Source: Prosopocoilus inquinatus
Lineage: Eukaryota; Arthropoda; Insecta; Coleoptera; Lucanidae
DNA: 64,000 nucleotides
Direction of reading: 5' to 3'
Assembly: GCA_036172665.1 (NCBI GenBank)
Contig: CM069872.1
Location: 49,958,101-50,022,100, forward strand
The first letter of the stretch is position 1; each line of letters opens with the position of its first letter. Shown here in pieces: positions 13,158 to 24,667 of the stretch. The position numbers and the translations under genes are program-made. The notes beneath the pieces were generated by a model. The model saw only the letters and a program-made list of their open reading frames with translations. It made no database searches and was not told the DNA's origin.

Positions 13158-13350
13158 AAGCTGGCTAATGCTTTTATTATGTAAGATAACAGTTTGTTTC
13201 GTTTGTGTTCTCAAACGGGTCATATTTCAATATGATTTCCAATTTTTAAAGTATCTTAATTAAATAAAGTGTACTGAATCTTCATTAAATAAGGCGTACA
13301 GAATTATAAAAAAAAAATAATGAAGTTGATTCTTGTCCGATGAAAAGTGT

Positions 13351-13540
13351 AAGTAAAAAGTTTTTTTTTTAATCTTGAACCGGACAGAATTATGATTGAA
13401 AATACGCTCAACGTTTCGCTGTATGTGGATTCATAGCTTCGTCAGGAGTGAAAAAAGTAAATAATAGTAATCTATAGCGAAACGTTGAGTGTATTTCCAA
13501 TCATAATTCCGTCCGGTTCAAGATTGAAAAAATTTTACTT
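13351..13540. repeat. Fold-back element (~65 bp arms) with GAAACGTTGAG motif
   Basis: The left arm starts near 13351 and the right arm ends near 13540. The arms share AATCTTGAACCGGAC, AATCATAATTC and AACGTTTCGCT in opposite orientation, with a ~70 nt centre. Read on the minus strand, the centre and left arm give CTGACGA, then a possible short stem, then GAAAC. This resembles a hammerhead core. A related GAAACGTTAAG...TCTGTCCGG sequence is at 22690-22735. Confidence 0.75.
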
Positions 13541-15681
13541 AAAAAAAAATAATGATAAGGATCTGCATTCTTACAATTTGAAGAAAACAATGTAAGATAA
13601 ATCATTAATAAAACTGGCAGCTAAACACGAAAAGTACATGTCTCAAGCTTACCCGATGGTTCTTTTGTTTCAGTTCCATATATTTTTCGTAATATTGTAT
13701 CGGGCCTTCATTTAATCCTGTGTGCCACGTGACCAACGTCGTATCAAATCAATTATTTAACTGATACATAAATCTGTCATAAAACCCTTGTGGATAATTA
13801 ATAATTGCGTTTAATGCTGCCGCAGTTCTGCCAATCACGCCGGATCAAGGCGAACTTAACGATCAATTATGCAGGATCTTCATAATTGAATGTAAGTTTG
13901 ATGACGTTTTCAAGTGGACAATGCCACTGTGGTGAACTCTGCAAAGAATAAATTAGCACATCCTGACAAGAGAATTTATTTTTGATACTCTTTCAGGGCC
14001 ATTTACATTGCATACCATCGCATAAATATTAAAGTCCACTTCCTGGATGGAATTTTGCCGCAGCAGCGAGACGAGGGCGAGATTGCAAGTTTCATGCACA
14101 AACTAGTTTCCCTGTTTTAATATTCAAATTGACTTACGGCGACTCGGACAGAATACGTTCAGAATTGTCGATAATTGTTATTCGACGGCGACGTTTTCGA
14201 AAGGACTAAATTGAATGTGACGTTTCGGCATTTTATTTAATAAACGACGCATGAATGCGCATTGTGCTCTTGATAGGTCAAGTGTGCTTATGGGGTGATA
14301 GTAATAGCAATCAGTCAGTCTATTGTACGAAAGTCCATGTGCATGTGCGTGTTGTTGTCAATGAAGAGCGTCTTCAATGGAAGCCACACAATCTAAATGA
14401 ACCTGAAAGCCATACTGTTTATAAGGTTGATTTGACAAGACTATTACACTATTCATTCAAAGATGAAATGGTGATGTAATTTGCAATGACCGAATTTCTC
14501 CTGGGGCTCGTTCAGAAACTGAAAAGAGCGCGCTCTGGGTAATATTCTTTCTCTCTTGTGTGATTGTGATTGTGTGATTTTGTATATTTTGGTTTTCCTT
14601 TTAAACGCCCCGTTACAGTTTTTGAACGCAACCCTATTGTCCGGCTTGATTAAATCACAGGAGTTATCTTGGTTGCCTATCTTATACACCGCTCGTTGTG
14701 GGTGAGTGCGTTGAGTACTCGCGCTTCGAGAATGTATAAGAATTTTTTTTTTCTGTAAAATCCACTTTACAATATAAACTTCATTAAAACGCCCGGATTT
14801 TTCGAGTGGTTTACGTGACGTCGTCGCGTGGGTTAAAAAATACGCAGGGGTTTTAGCCCATAAATAAGGGAGCGTATGTCGACCGTGAACATTCCATAAA
14901 TACAGGAGATTTTAGCATTCGGTGACGTCGGGACAGTGAAATATGGTGTCCCTATCACGTTGCTGTCTGCGTAAGTGAAACAGATCGTCTTGCCCTCGCT
15001 CACAGAATAAACCTCCGTCAGTCAAACGTCTGCGAACTATTGGACAGAGAAATAAAAAAAGATAAAACTGCCAGTTCCTTGCTGACGTGCGACATACATC
15101 TTTCTGTATGAAGTTGAAATGTTTTTGTCAAGGGGGTTCTTCTGTGTTTAGAGGAAGATGCAAAAGGGAGTTACTTACTAACGTTGCCAAAAGTTTAAGA
15201 GCGATCTTTCCGTCTAACGACCCACCGATTTCGTATTCCCCTTAAAAACTTTTCTCCCTCCACAAAACAAATAGGGGAAGCGAATAGGCTAGGCGTCTCG
15301 TCTTCATTATCACTTGGAGTGTTATTCAACAACTCATAAATATTTGTATGCGGTCTCATTATACTGAATTATTAGACCCGTATGATACGATGTTAATTTT
15401 TGTGTAAAATTTGTTACAGCAAGAAAGATAGGCTACCATAGAAAACGATAATTGGATGATTTCATAAATTTTTGAATGAACATATAATTGTAAGATTTAC
15501 AGAATGAAATTTGAGAGCCAAATTTAATGTAACAACTAAAGCGTAATAATTAATCTTTTAGGACAATTTTTTGAGTCATAAATTAATATTTATCCCCATA
15601 TAAACAATTATATCTACAATAATATACAGTGACCGCCAAAAAGTTCGCGGCACATGGGATAATTTCTTAAATATTCCTTTT
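13541..15681. other. Noncoding sequence
   Basis: No gene was recognised. Short frames at 14255-14479 and 14453-14689 overlap on opposite strands and show no recognisable similarity. At 15629-15655 the words CAGTGACCGCC and GTTCGCGGCAC resemble Tc1/mariner-type termini, but no partner end was found. Confidence 0.4.
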
Positions 15682-17436
15682 ATGTCTAATAAGTTATACT
15701 TGAATTACCACAATGAAGTTAGTGATGGTTGGGAAAAAACTGCAGATCATTTATTGAAGCAAGCAGCGATTGAAGAAAGTGAATATGCCGTAAGTAATGG
15801 AAACGTAGATAGCGATAGAACTCTACTTATATTAGTAGTTGCTGATGGCTGCTGGTCAAAACGATCATATAAAAATAATTATACTGCTTCCTCTGGATGT
15901 GCCGCTATCGTAGGATACCATATCGGAAAAGTATTATTTTTGGCAGTCAAAAATAAATACTGTTCCATTTGTAACTGCATCAAAGATTCAAAAGTTATAC
16001 CAGATCACGTTTGTTTCAAAAATTACTTCAAGCTTGGTGGAAGGTTTTAAAGCAAGTGAAAAAATGTATGGTATTAGATATTCTCGTCTCATAGCTGATG
16101 GAGATAATAGTACGTACAGAAGAATATTGGACTCGCGGCCGTACAAGTCACTGACTGTCGAAAAAATTGAATTCCGTTATCACCTTCTTCGTAATTATTG
16201 TAATAAACTAAAAAACTGTTTCGACTGATACAAGATTTCCTCTGCAAGTAAGAAAACTTATCAGTACTAACATTATGAGACTCAGAACTGCCGTAGTTTC
16301 TGCCATAAAGTTCCGAATACAAAATAAGACAGCGGAGAGTGCAAAATTACTGGAAAAGGACATTGACAACAGTTTCTATCATGTGTTTGGACAACATAAA
16401 GATTGTGATACATATTTCTGAAAAAAAGTTATGACTAATGACCATGAAAACTTTACTCCTTCCATAAATTATATATAATATCAGACAACGAAAAACAGAA
16501 ATGCAGAGGAAGAGGCAACTATGTAAGGGAAAAAGTAAAAGAGGAAAACGTAGTCAAACAGGTACACAGAATAACACAGAGTATGGAGAATCCTGTTTAA
16601 CAACCGACTTAGACAGTACACTGTTGGAGATTGAAAAAAAAAAAATTTTAAAAATTTTTCAACGGACTGATACTGAACGCTGTGATCTCGAAAGAAGTAC
16701 AGTTCTTCAAGGAGAAAGTGGTTTTTGGCTGGAAGAACATCGGAAACTCCTAACAGCATCAATGTTTTATTCTGTATGCGAAAGAAGAAAGCATACGGGT
16801 TGTGAATCTCTAGTCAAAGCTTTATTATATAATTCTTCTGTCAATGTTCCCCCGCTTCAACATGGAAAAAGATATGAAAAAAATTGCATTGAAACAATTA
16901 GAAGAACAAGAAAATGTAATTATAGTATTTACGTTTTACGTTAATTTATCCAATTTTCATCGAATGTCTCCTTCTAATTTTTAGGTGCAACGCCTGATGG
17001 ATTAATTGGAGACGACCTGATCGTAGAAATAAAGTGCCCTTATTCCATTTTTAGAAAGTAGGATCCAATGCAGAACATATTGTAAATACTAAACATAAGT
17101 GGTATTACCAAATTCAAGGACAATTACATGTCACTGGGAGACGCGGTTACTTGTTTGGTGTTTGGACGGGTCCAAAAAATATTATAAAAATATATAAGTA
17201 GACGGAGTGATTTTTAGAGAAATAATATTGAAGAAAAATTAATAAAGTTTTACATGGACTGTCTTTTACCTGAATTGATTGATCCTAGACATACATGAAA
17301 ACTACCTATTAGAAATCCTGATTATATTATACAAGCCCAACTTGAATTAAAAGCAAAAAAAGATTCTGAAGGCAGCATGCAAGGATGGAAGAGAACGTAT
17401 ATAAATAGAAGTAAATATTTCACGTACCACCAATGA
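15682..17436 (+). pseudogene. Decayed element: Mutator-like transposase domain plus YqaJ-type nuclease domain
   Basis: The region reads, with several frame changes and stops, as one long protein of a type known from insect repeats. Positions 15682-16420 give a Mutator-like transposase-type segment, recognised from DGCWSKRSYK, NKYCSIC, LIADGD and YHVFGQHKDC. Positions 16501-17436 give a YqaJ-like nuclease segment, with LTAS, LQHGKRYEK, GATPDG, VEIKCP and YYQIQGQLH, then a C-terminal tail with DCLLPELIDPRH. YqaJ nucleases are restriction-endonuclease-fold exonucleases that process DNA ends, and the GATPDG aspartate and EIKCP glutamate/lysine belong to that active site. Breaks are visible: a frame change near 16034-16050, another near 16228, a stop near 16422, a frame change near 16880, and stops near 16942 and 17200. 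The part around 16945-16983 could instead be a short intron ending TTTTTAG. It cannot be functional as it stands. No terminal repeats were found. Confidence 0.65.
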
Positions 17437-17529
17437 TACCACACAATTCTATTTTTAACTTGTAAGTAGTTGACAGTATTTTCTTTATGATGTAATTACG
17501 CTACGGGATTAACAGGTAATCAAATGACG

Positions 17530-17745
17530 TGTTCCAAACGTGTACACAACTGTAAGAAATACCTTAAGGTGCGGTAGATGTTATCTCATGCTAATTGAGA
17601 GATTAAACACCGTTCTCACTCGTGCATTGATATTTTGCCTCCCTGCATTCAGCTATCGCTCTCGCACATTGATCTTAGGCTTGGCTGCACATACCAACAC
17701 ACAGCCGAGTGCTCGTCTCCTGTTATATTGTCACCGTAAGTATAG
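17530..17745. repeat. Interspersed repeat copy 1 (partner at 29895-30080)
   Basis: Both copies run ACAACTG(T/C)(A/G)AGAAATA, ATCTCATGCT, TTAAACACC(G/A)TTCTC, CACTCGTGCATT/TCTCGCACATT, TTCAGCT, TGCACATA and ACACA(G/C). Identity is only moderate, with small indels. No frame is shared. The class of element is unknown; a SINE-like or nonautonomous element is possible. Confidence 0.55.
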
Positions 17746-18623
17746 TTAATAAATTCAACTCTTGATCCAGCAGCCAATCTTTTCTTTATTTTCATAAAAA
17801 ATAAAGCATAAATTTGTGCCATCTTATAATAAGATAGATAGATAATAAGGCGTTTCTTAAAGTTTTACGTAACATTTTACCAGCAAATGTGTACTTATCA
17901 TTTGAATATGTAACAGTATGTAAAAAAAAATTATACGACTACAATAAATGTAAACAAAGGTAATTGAAAATTTTACACCTACTCGGAATAAATTCCGTCA
18001 TAGCTTATTATACATGTGTAAGAATAATTCATATTTACAGTTTGATGCAACAAATAATAAAAATAAAGGTGTTCCATTGCATTACATTTTTTTTCTGTGG
18101 TGTTTGCCCAATTAATTACATATTTGCAAGTATTTTCAGAATGCTACGAATATTTTTTTTTCATTTCACCCCCTAGTATACACAGTTTTTGCTAATTTGA
18201 ACCAATTCGTATTTCTAATAATAACGCAATTCGCACTACCAAAACTAATCTTTATTTCAGAACAAAACTATGATATTCAATAAGACCTTTATTGAATTAA
18301 GATTGAGATTTCTAAGCAGATACAAATTTGTAGTAAAATAAAACTAGTCTAAAGTTTTAAAACCCGTTTATTTTATCGATACCTGTAAGAAATATAAACA
18401 CAAACATAACATGCTTGTAAAGTGGATCCCTTAATTTTTTGCTGTTTCTGTGTCAGTTCAACACTACGTTTGTATTCGTCTCTCCAAGAAAAGAGAAGGG
18501 ATTGCCTCGATTTCTGTTCCTTCAGATTTGATGAATTTTCATTGTTTGCGGGATTTCATGTAGCGACCACAATTATTTATGAAAGTACTTAACAATTAAC
18601 GTACTTATAGAAAAATTTCTGTT

Positions 18624-18710
18624 CTACAAAACGTCTGTTTTACATTTTTATTATTATTATATATTATATTTTTGATACAAAATCAATTTTCTAAAACAGA
18701 CGTTTTGTAG
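18624..18710. repeat. Perfect 19-bp inverted repeat around an AT-rich loop
   Basis: CTACAAAACGTCTGTTTTA at 18624-18642 is repeated in perfect inversion at 18692-18710. The 49-nt spacer is almost pure A/T. It could be a small MITE or a cruciform-forming site. Confidence 0.85.
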
Positions 18711-19756
18711 TTCAGCATGTCCTAAAGAAGTACGTTTTTTTCTTTTCGGATTATCTTTCATATTAAAGGCGCTACGTGCAATCCCGTTTCGTAAAAATGC
18801 ATTGGTTTTGTCCTATACTAAATACGAATATTTAATATTCTTTTTTTAATTGTTTTTATGTTTTAATATTTTTCTCGTTTTTTTTTTGTGATGCAAACTT
18901 AAAGAGTAATGTTTCCCTGGTCATCGATGAATAGTCACGGATGCAAAATTAAAAAGGATCGGACGTATTTCATTAGTGCGCCCCTCCCCCCGCCCCCCCT
19001 TCCGAATAAATTCCGAGAGTTAATGCGAGTACATCGTTATCCGGAAAATATTTCATTGCCGCTGCTCCTGGCCCTTTAATTTATGTGAGCCCCGACCGAA
19101 AACAGGGGACGGGCATAAAGAGATTATTTTTGCTTCGGAATACAGAAATTTATTTTTCAGATTACCGGCGACGGTGGAAATATTAATTTACCTTTGTGTT
19201 TTCGCCGTGATTATCTTCCCCCTTTTTGCGTGCGCGCCGTTTTTATTAAAGTTTAATAATTAATAATCAGATTTGAAAAAAAATACGAGCTCTCCGGGGC
19301 GCGCAAACAAATCAAATTCTGAAGGAGAAAAAAAAAATGGCTCAAATCCTGGGAGACCTGGGGGTCTCGAATAATTTCGTACAAAAACATTATGCAATTT
19401 ATAAATTAACGAATTAAAGAAAATTTATAAATCATTTGTTTCGTGCAAGAAGCTCCTGATGATCATTAATCATATTGCATTAACTTCAAATATTTCAATG
19501 TCTTCACGCAAAATAATCGTTTTATTTATGTATATAAGCAGCTGGAAATTGAAAATCTTAATTACTAGACGTATTAAAAACACTCTACGTCAGGGATTCC
19601 CAACCTTGTCTAGGAATCGATCCAAAGCGTGCGCCTGATCCCGTTTATAAAGCTGCTTCGTGCATCCTAGAAATGTATGGAACTCTTCGCGTCCTCACTG
19701 GAATACTTGTACGCATAAATCGTTTTTAATTGCAGTGAAAACCTCGAGCAGCCTCT

Positions 19757-19812
19757 GTACAGCTGTTTCAGCCCTGCTGACGAAGCCCCAAGCAGGGCTG
19801 AAACAGCTGTAC
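19757..19812. ncRNA. Perfect 22-bp palindrome enclosing a hammerhead-like core
   Basis: Arms 19757-19778 and 19791-19812 are perfect inverted copies with a 12-nt loop. On the plus strand the right half also reads as a hammerhead core: CTGACGA (19777-19783), helix II AGCCC paired with GGGCT (19784-19788 and 19795-19799), then GAAAC (19800-19804) and AGCTGT. A canonical helix I and cleavage triplet were not clearly found, so self-cleavage is not established. The same GAAACAGCTGT ending recurs at 20666 and 52181. Confidence 0.4.
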
Positions 19813-19938
19813 GGTGTCTATTTGTTAATTCGTTTTAATTTTAGAATAGGTTATTGATCAAGGGTAATTTTACTTTTTCTTGGAAGTTTAACTATATCTA
19901 TAGCGGGATTAGGAGCTTCTTATGAGCTGCTCGAGGTT

Positions 19939-20088
19939 TTCACTCCAATCAAAAACGATTTGCAACAAAATTTGTTATTATTTTTAGCGTTTTCGATTGG
20001 AGTGGACTATGTGCACTGAGTGTACCTCCATCTCGTTTTATTCCATGAGGTTAAAACGAGATGAAGACACACTGACTGCACAGAGTGC
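19939..20088. repeat. Two adjacent imperfect hairpins
   Basis: The first hairpin pairs CACTCCAATCAAAAACG with CGTTTTCGATTGGAGTG (about 19940-20006). The second, about 20010-20088, pairs CATCTCGTTTTA with TAAAACGAGATG and extends outward with mismatches to arms of about 30 bp through TGTGCACTGAGTGT and ACACTGACTGCACA. These look like small fold-back elements in tandem. Confidence 0.65.
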
Positions 20089-20642
20089 ATCCCTATCGAA
20101 GGTGGTATTCGCATTGGAAATTATGCTGTCACATGATGTCAGTATCAAGCCGTCAGCAACCGGAAATTACTCCAGTTTTCATTTAAAAATTTTTTTTTTT
20201 TTTTCCAAAGGCAACAGCAATCTATGCACATTTTCTTTCGATTTTAAAATTTTGTTTCTGTTTGCTTCGTCCTGTAGATGACTCCTTTCTTTCAGAAAGC
20301 AGCGATGTTCAATTGTTTTTCTAACTTTTTTGTACCCTGCTGCTGTCTCTTAAAAAACGAAAAATCTTTTTCTTTCAATATTTCTAAAGTACTAAGGCAA
20401 ATTAACAGTAATTATTTGATTAAAATAAAAAAAAAACATTCTATGTGCACGCTTAGTTGTAATGAATTGTATTATTCGCCATCTATCAGCCAGTTAAGAA
20501 ATTAATTTACCCATTTTTTTCTTAATAAATTCGATATTGTAATTTTAAGAACAGTTCAGGTGGCGACATCGCGCGACCAATTCTCGACAAAAAACTGTGT
20601 CTGTCAGAATGACAAATAGCATCCTTAAAATGCAATTGCTTG

Positions 20643-20670
20643 CTGAGGAGGCCTCAAATAAGGTCGAAAC
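20643..20670 (+). ncRNA. Hammerhead-like core
   Basis: CTGAGGA (20643-20649) is followed by helix II GGCCT/AGGTC closing the loop CAAATA, then GAAAC (20666-20670) and AGCTGTC. All five helix II pairs form, one of them G-U. The nonhelical bases match the hammerhead consensus CUGANGA...GAAA. Helix I and helix III partners upstream are not obvious, so this may be a truncated or decayed ribozyme. Confidence 0.4.
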
Positions 20671-22050
20671 AGCTGTCTAGGGGACGCTCGGAAAATGCAA
20701 CTAATTCTTTTGTTAAAGGCTGGTTTAAAACCAGTTAAAGAGAAGAATTATTTGGTTTCTATAAATGAACTACAGTGGAGTTCGCTTAATGTAGTAACGT
20801 CGCAGTCACACCCATATCAATCGGAGTAGTTTTATTTATTTTCGTTCTTCTTATGAAGTCGTCTGTTCAGCATTTTCTTGGAACGTCTCAAAAAAAAATG
20901 CACTCAATTGTATTTGGAGCGCCATCTATTGCCACAAAATGAAATTTACGAATTTAATCGAGTTACCTGTTGCTATCACCTAAATACAGTTACGTTATCG
21001 CCTGATCAGTAATCAAAATATGCGCTGTCCCGAGCTAGTACTCTAATGGAGAAAGGTGTGGCTAAGTGCGTCAGGGAGGACCCCAGCTGATCACTGCGCA
21101 CTGTAAAACCGACTCCTAAAGGTTTACAACTTTCGCCAATATTCGATAACTTTCAGGAGGAAGTTTGACACTCGAGCTTTCAAAATTTGTTATGATGTCG
21201 GAGTTCAAATGGATCAGTTGGCATCCGGCTGTCAATCGCAAACAAACGTCACGAGGCAGCGTCGCCACTCGTGATAACGTCCAACTTCAGTTACATCACT
21301 TGACGAACTGTCGCACGCTAATGACCTTCTTCGAGAGGATACGCCGTTTACTAACCGTCAATCACGTGTTAATGGTGCTCCAGCGCGTATTCAAATCGTA
21401 CACTCCCCCGGTAGGAAGTGGTAAAAGGAAGGTGAGGGGGAGAGAGGGGGCGAAAAAGCGGATTTCTCTGTTAAAACAAAAAAATCTATTATAAGCAAAG
21501 CTCACGTGGACATCGTCTTCTAATTACATTATTAATCTTTTCAGTGCAGAAATGGCTAATTCGCTCGGAAGAATTTGCTTGAAACAAACCAAACGACGGC
21601 TACGCCTTACAGGATTCCAGAAACACTGTATTTTTAGAATTTCTCATCACAATTACGCACAGACTCTCGGGAGACCACACATGTGTGACCCTTGATGTGT
21701 GTCGAAACGAAAAATGACGTCGAAGCGTAAAGACTGAGGTTGCCGGAAGCGAATATCGATGGCGGCCAATCAGAACACAGAACGCAGATAGCGTGACCAT
21801 CTAAAACCAACGGAAGCCAATCAGAACACAGAAAGTAGATAGCGTGACCGTCTAAAACCAATGCAAGCTTTGATATCAAACGGCGAGTGTCAGAACAGGG
21901 GATGCAGTGTTACCACTTTTTACTATTTCATCTTCACGCCGACATTCTCCGCAAGAACTCATCTGTGTACATGTGCTGTGATTTTAATTTAAATTCAAAA
22001 TTAATTTGGAAATGTGTAATTGAATATTAATCTCCGTTCAAAATAATTTT
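20671..22050. other. Noncoding sequence with a short tandem duplication
   Basis: No gene was recognised. At about 21766-21865 a ~50 bp unit (CCAATCAGAACACAGAA, AGATAGCGTGACC, TCTAAAACCAA) occurs twice in tandem. The 109-codon frame at 21165-21494 has no recognisable domain and is probably chance. Confidence 0.4.
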
Positions 22051-22294
22051 ATATCCGTAGATACGTATTTCGGCAGCTAAGCTGCCATCTTCAGTACGCT
22101 ACCAACTTAAAACCACTTAACGAGATCTAAGAGCAACCTAATCATCTTAACAAGGTCATAAAAATGCAAATGCAAATACATTTTTATGATTTTATTGGGA
22201 TGATTGGGTTGTTTTTAGATCTTTTTAAGTGCTTTTAAATTGGTAGCGTACTGAAGATGGAAGCTCAGCTGCCGAAATACGTATCTGCGGATAT
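22051..22294. repeat. Fold-back element ~244 bp with hammerhead-like ends
   Basis: The left arm from 22051 (ATATCCGTAGATACGTAT) and the right arm ending near 22294 (ATACGTATCTGCGGATAT) are inverted copies. Pairing continues inward through GGTAGCGTACTGAAGATGG and AGATCT to a central ATAAAAATG/CATTTTTAT stem. Each arm reads CTGAAGATGG...GCCGAAATACGTAT outward, a relative of the CTGAAGATGGC...GCCGAAACACGTA motif found 3' of the Penelope-like fragment at 41890. It is likely nonautonomous and derived from that type of terminus. Confidence 0.7.
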
Positions 22295-23967
22295 AAGAAT
22301 TATTGTGGGCGGAGGATAATTATCAATTATTTCTTATACTACAGTCTCCTTTACTATTTTAGTTGAAAAGGTATAGTAAAGGCACAATGAGAATTATTTA
22401 GAGCGCGCCATCTTTCGGCCAAAAGCGGAAGCTATTTTATACCGTCTCTGGGCGTCTGGGATATGTATGCACGTTGGCTTTCTCAGCCTTTGCAGATTAA
22501 CTCCGACGGCGGGAACAAAAAAAAATTGTTAGAGCAGGAACGAAAAGAAAGGTCTGAAACAGGGAACATTTTTATCTTTCATCCTTTGGTTCTTCTCACA
22601 CGTGCTTTTAGATATTCGCTTCTAAAATTTTTGCTTCGCCAATCGATAGCACTCAATGTTTCGCTATCGATTCACGAAGCTATCAATCGATAGAGAAACG
22701 TTAAGTGCTTTCCCATTTACATTCTGTCCGGTTATTGATTAAAAACTTGTTATTTGTATAGTTATCATGCTTAGTGATGCGCCTGGCTTTTGAAACGCGC
22801 ATGTGCAGAACATAACGCATCACTAAATAGGATGACTGTATAATTAGCAGCGAGAGAAGTTTTCTTCTTAAAAAATGGATCGTAAATTCTAACTTTCTCC
22901 TTCGAGGACGCGAATCGTATATTTTTTTTCTGTACTGCTACATTCTTCGCGAAGTCACGTGTGAAACGAAAAAAAAAAAGTTACGGCGACGCCGCCGCTG
23001 CTTCGATTGCATCTGTTATTTATTCATCTCGATTCCGCCCACTCAAGACGATGCCGGGAATAGCAAAACGCAGTCAGGTTTATAATTCATTGTATTTTTC
23101 GCGCTCTCCGACGTCCATAATTTATGATGCACATACTTCAATACTACAAGACCGAAATGAACAATAAATAAAAACGAAAGGGGGGGACTGATGAAAAATT
23201 TATGGTCTTCGGTGTATTGAACGAATATCGGAAATTGAATTGAATTGAATTAACTAACAGAAGTCTAAGTAAAATTAAAAGTACGTAGTAATAATGAAAT
23301 CGATTTAAAAAATGAAGGATTTTCATAATGTAACAAAAAGACGAAACTCAATTCTGTCGCCTAAGTAGATGAAATTTGTGTTGACGGGGACAGTTGCGCT
23401 CCTGTTCATTTACGCCCCTGATATGTTTGCTGGCCCAAATTGATTTTAAATAGAACTTGCCAGGTAAAGCACATTTGTGAACGAAGCACGTTTACTATAG
23501 AATGAGTATCAGTGTTTTCGAACTGAAACACAGTTTCATTTATTATTAGAAAATAAAAAAAAAGCAATTAGGTTAGAAACACTTTTTATTCCTTCTTTCT
23601 TTCTTTCTCTTATTTTTAATTTTTAAGAAATGAATTAATTACTTAGAGTGTATTAGGACAGTGCAGGGGCGGGTGCCAACTTTAAGATACGATTTCTTTA
23701 GTTGTGCTAATGCAAATGTATGGTTCCATTAACGTGAAGGTCCGCAACTGTCCCGACCGGATTCTCTTATTAGCTTATTTACAATTATGATTAATTTGCA
23801 CTGGGAAGTTTCAGTTCTGCATTGTCAGAGGTACCAATAAAGGCAAAACAGAAATGGTTGTCCGCAATGTTTTAAAACACACACACACAATTCACGGGCG
23901 AACGATAACAAATCCGCCTTGTTTTCCTGCAGCGCCATAATTTAACGAGCAAATATTTGGCTTTCAG
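22295..23967. other. Noncoding sequence, probably dlg1 intron
   Basis: It ends in a good splice acceptor (TTTGGCTTTCAG). Positions 22600-22735 hold a small palindromic segment with ATCGATAG repeats and GAAACGTTAAG, related to the fold-back at 13351-13540. A (TTCT)n run is near 23600. No exon was recognised. Confidence 0.5.
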
Positions 23968-24104
23968 ATATTCAAGAATTTTACGAGCTCACCCTCCTCG
24001 ATGAAACTAAATCTGTCCAGGAGAAGACTGCCGAGACGATTCGAATTGCTAATAAATGGGAATCCAGCGACGGACCGATAGCGCCTACCTACGTCAATGA
24101 TAAT
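23968..24104 (+). CDS. dlg1: Internal exon of discs large (end of L27 domain)
   Basis: A 137-bp exon lies between TTTGGCTTTCAG and GTGAGT. It starts in phase with two bases of a split Asp codon and then gives 45 codons with no stop: IQEFYELTLLDETK, SVQEKTAETIRIANKWE, and a tail ending PTYVNDN. The IQEFYE(L/V)TLLD and QKTAET(L/I).IA.KWE sequences are characteristic of Discs large family MAGUK scaffolds, at the C-terminal end of the L27 domain used for multimerising with CASK/Lin-7-type partners. Dlg acts at septate junctions and synapses as a PDZ-SH3-GUK scaffold and tumour suppressor. The first part of L27, the three PDZ domains, SH3 and guanylate-kinase domain are not seen in the window, so flanking introns would exceed 23.9 kb upstream and 39.8 kb downstream, unless an exon was missed. 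The tail after KWE differs between isoforms, so the exon may be alternatively spliced. Confidence 0.85.
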
Positions 24105-24606
24105 GTGAGTTTTTCTGCACATGTCTTTTTCCGAATCGCATCCCGTTTCGCCCCATTCGGGTCAAAAAAAAAATGGCAATTTCGTTTTGGGCCCCACGAA
24201 TTAAAACGATTTATTCATATTTGAAAAACGAATTTAATAAAACTGTTATACAATCTATGAATTGGCGTATTTAGAAACGCCCGGAGACATACATACACGT
24301 ATCTGGCTATGTGTAGACTGTTCGAGAAATTAATATCCTCTTTTGGTGTGTGGGTGGCCTGTTCACTAGGCGCAATAATAACAACTTGAGAGAGAGAGAG
24401 TGAGAGCTTCACGTAAGTAATCAATTTGTTGACGTTACTTTCAAGTGTAAGTAAAAGCGTGCGGACAGGGGTTGGAAACCCACTTTTCATCCCCTTTTAT
24501 ACCCAATCCGTGCAAAACTAGAAATAGCTTTTCTAAAATGTTTTCCGGAATTGCTCGAACGGCGTTTACATATTGTGTTTTCAGAATTGTCGAAAATGCT
24601 TCGCAC

Positions 24607-24667
<61 letters not shown>

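Larger units (their letters stand above)
17437..19756. other. AT-rich noncoding sequence with repeat fragments
   Basis: No gene was recognised. It holds one copy of an interspersed repeat (about 17530-17745, related to 29895-30080) and a perfect inverted repeat at 18624-18710. Poly-T and AT-rich runs dominate the rest. Confidence 0.4.

Noticed and set aside
15629..15660. Tc1/mariner-like terminus (CAGTGACCGCC, TTCGCGGCAC)
   Set aside because: No matching inverted end or TA-flanked partner was found, so it is not called as an element.
21165..21494. 109-codon plus-strand frame
   Set aside because: Less biased than others, but with no recognisable motif, splice context or repeat match. Evidence is not enough to call a gene.
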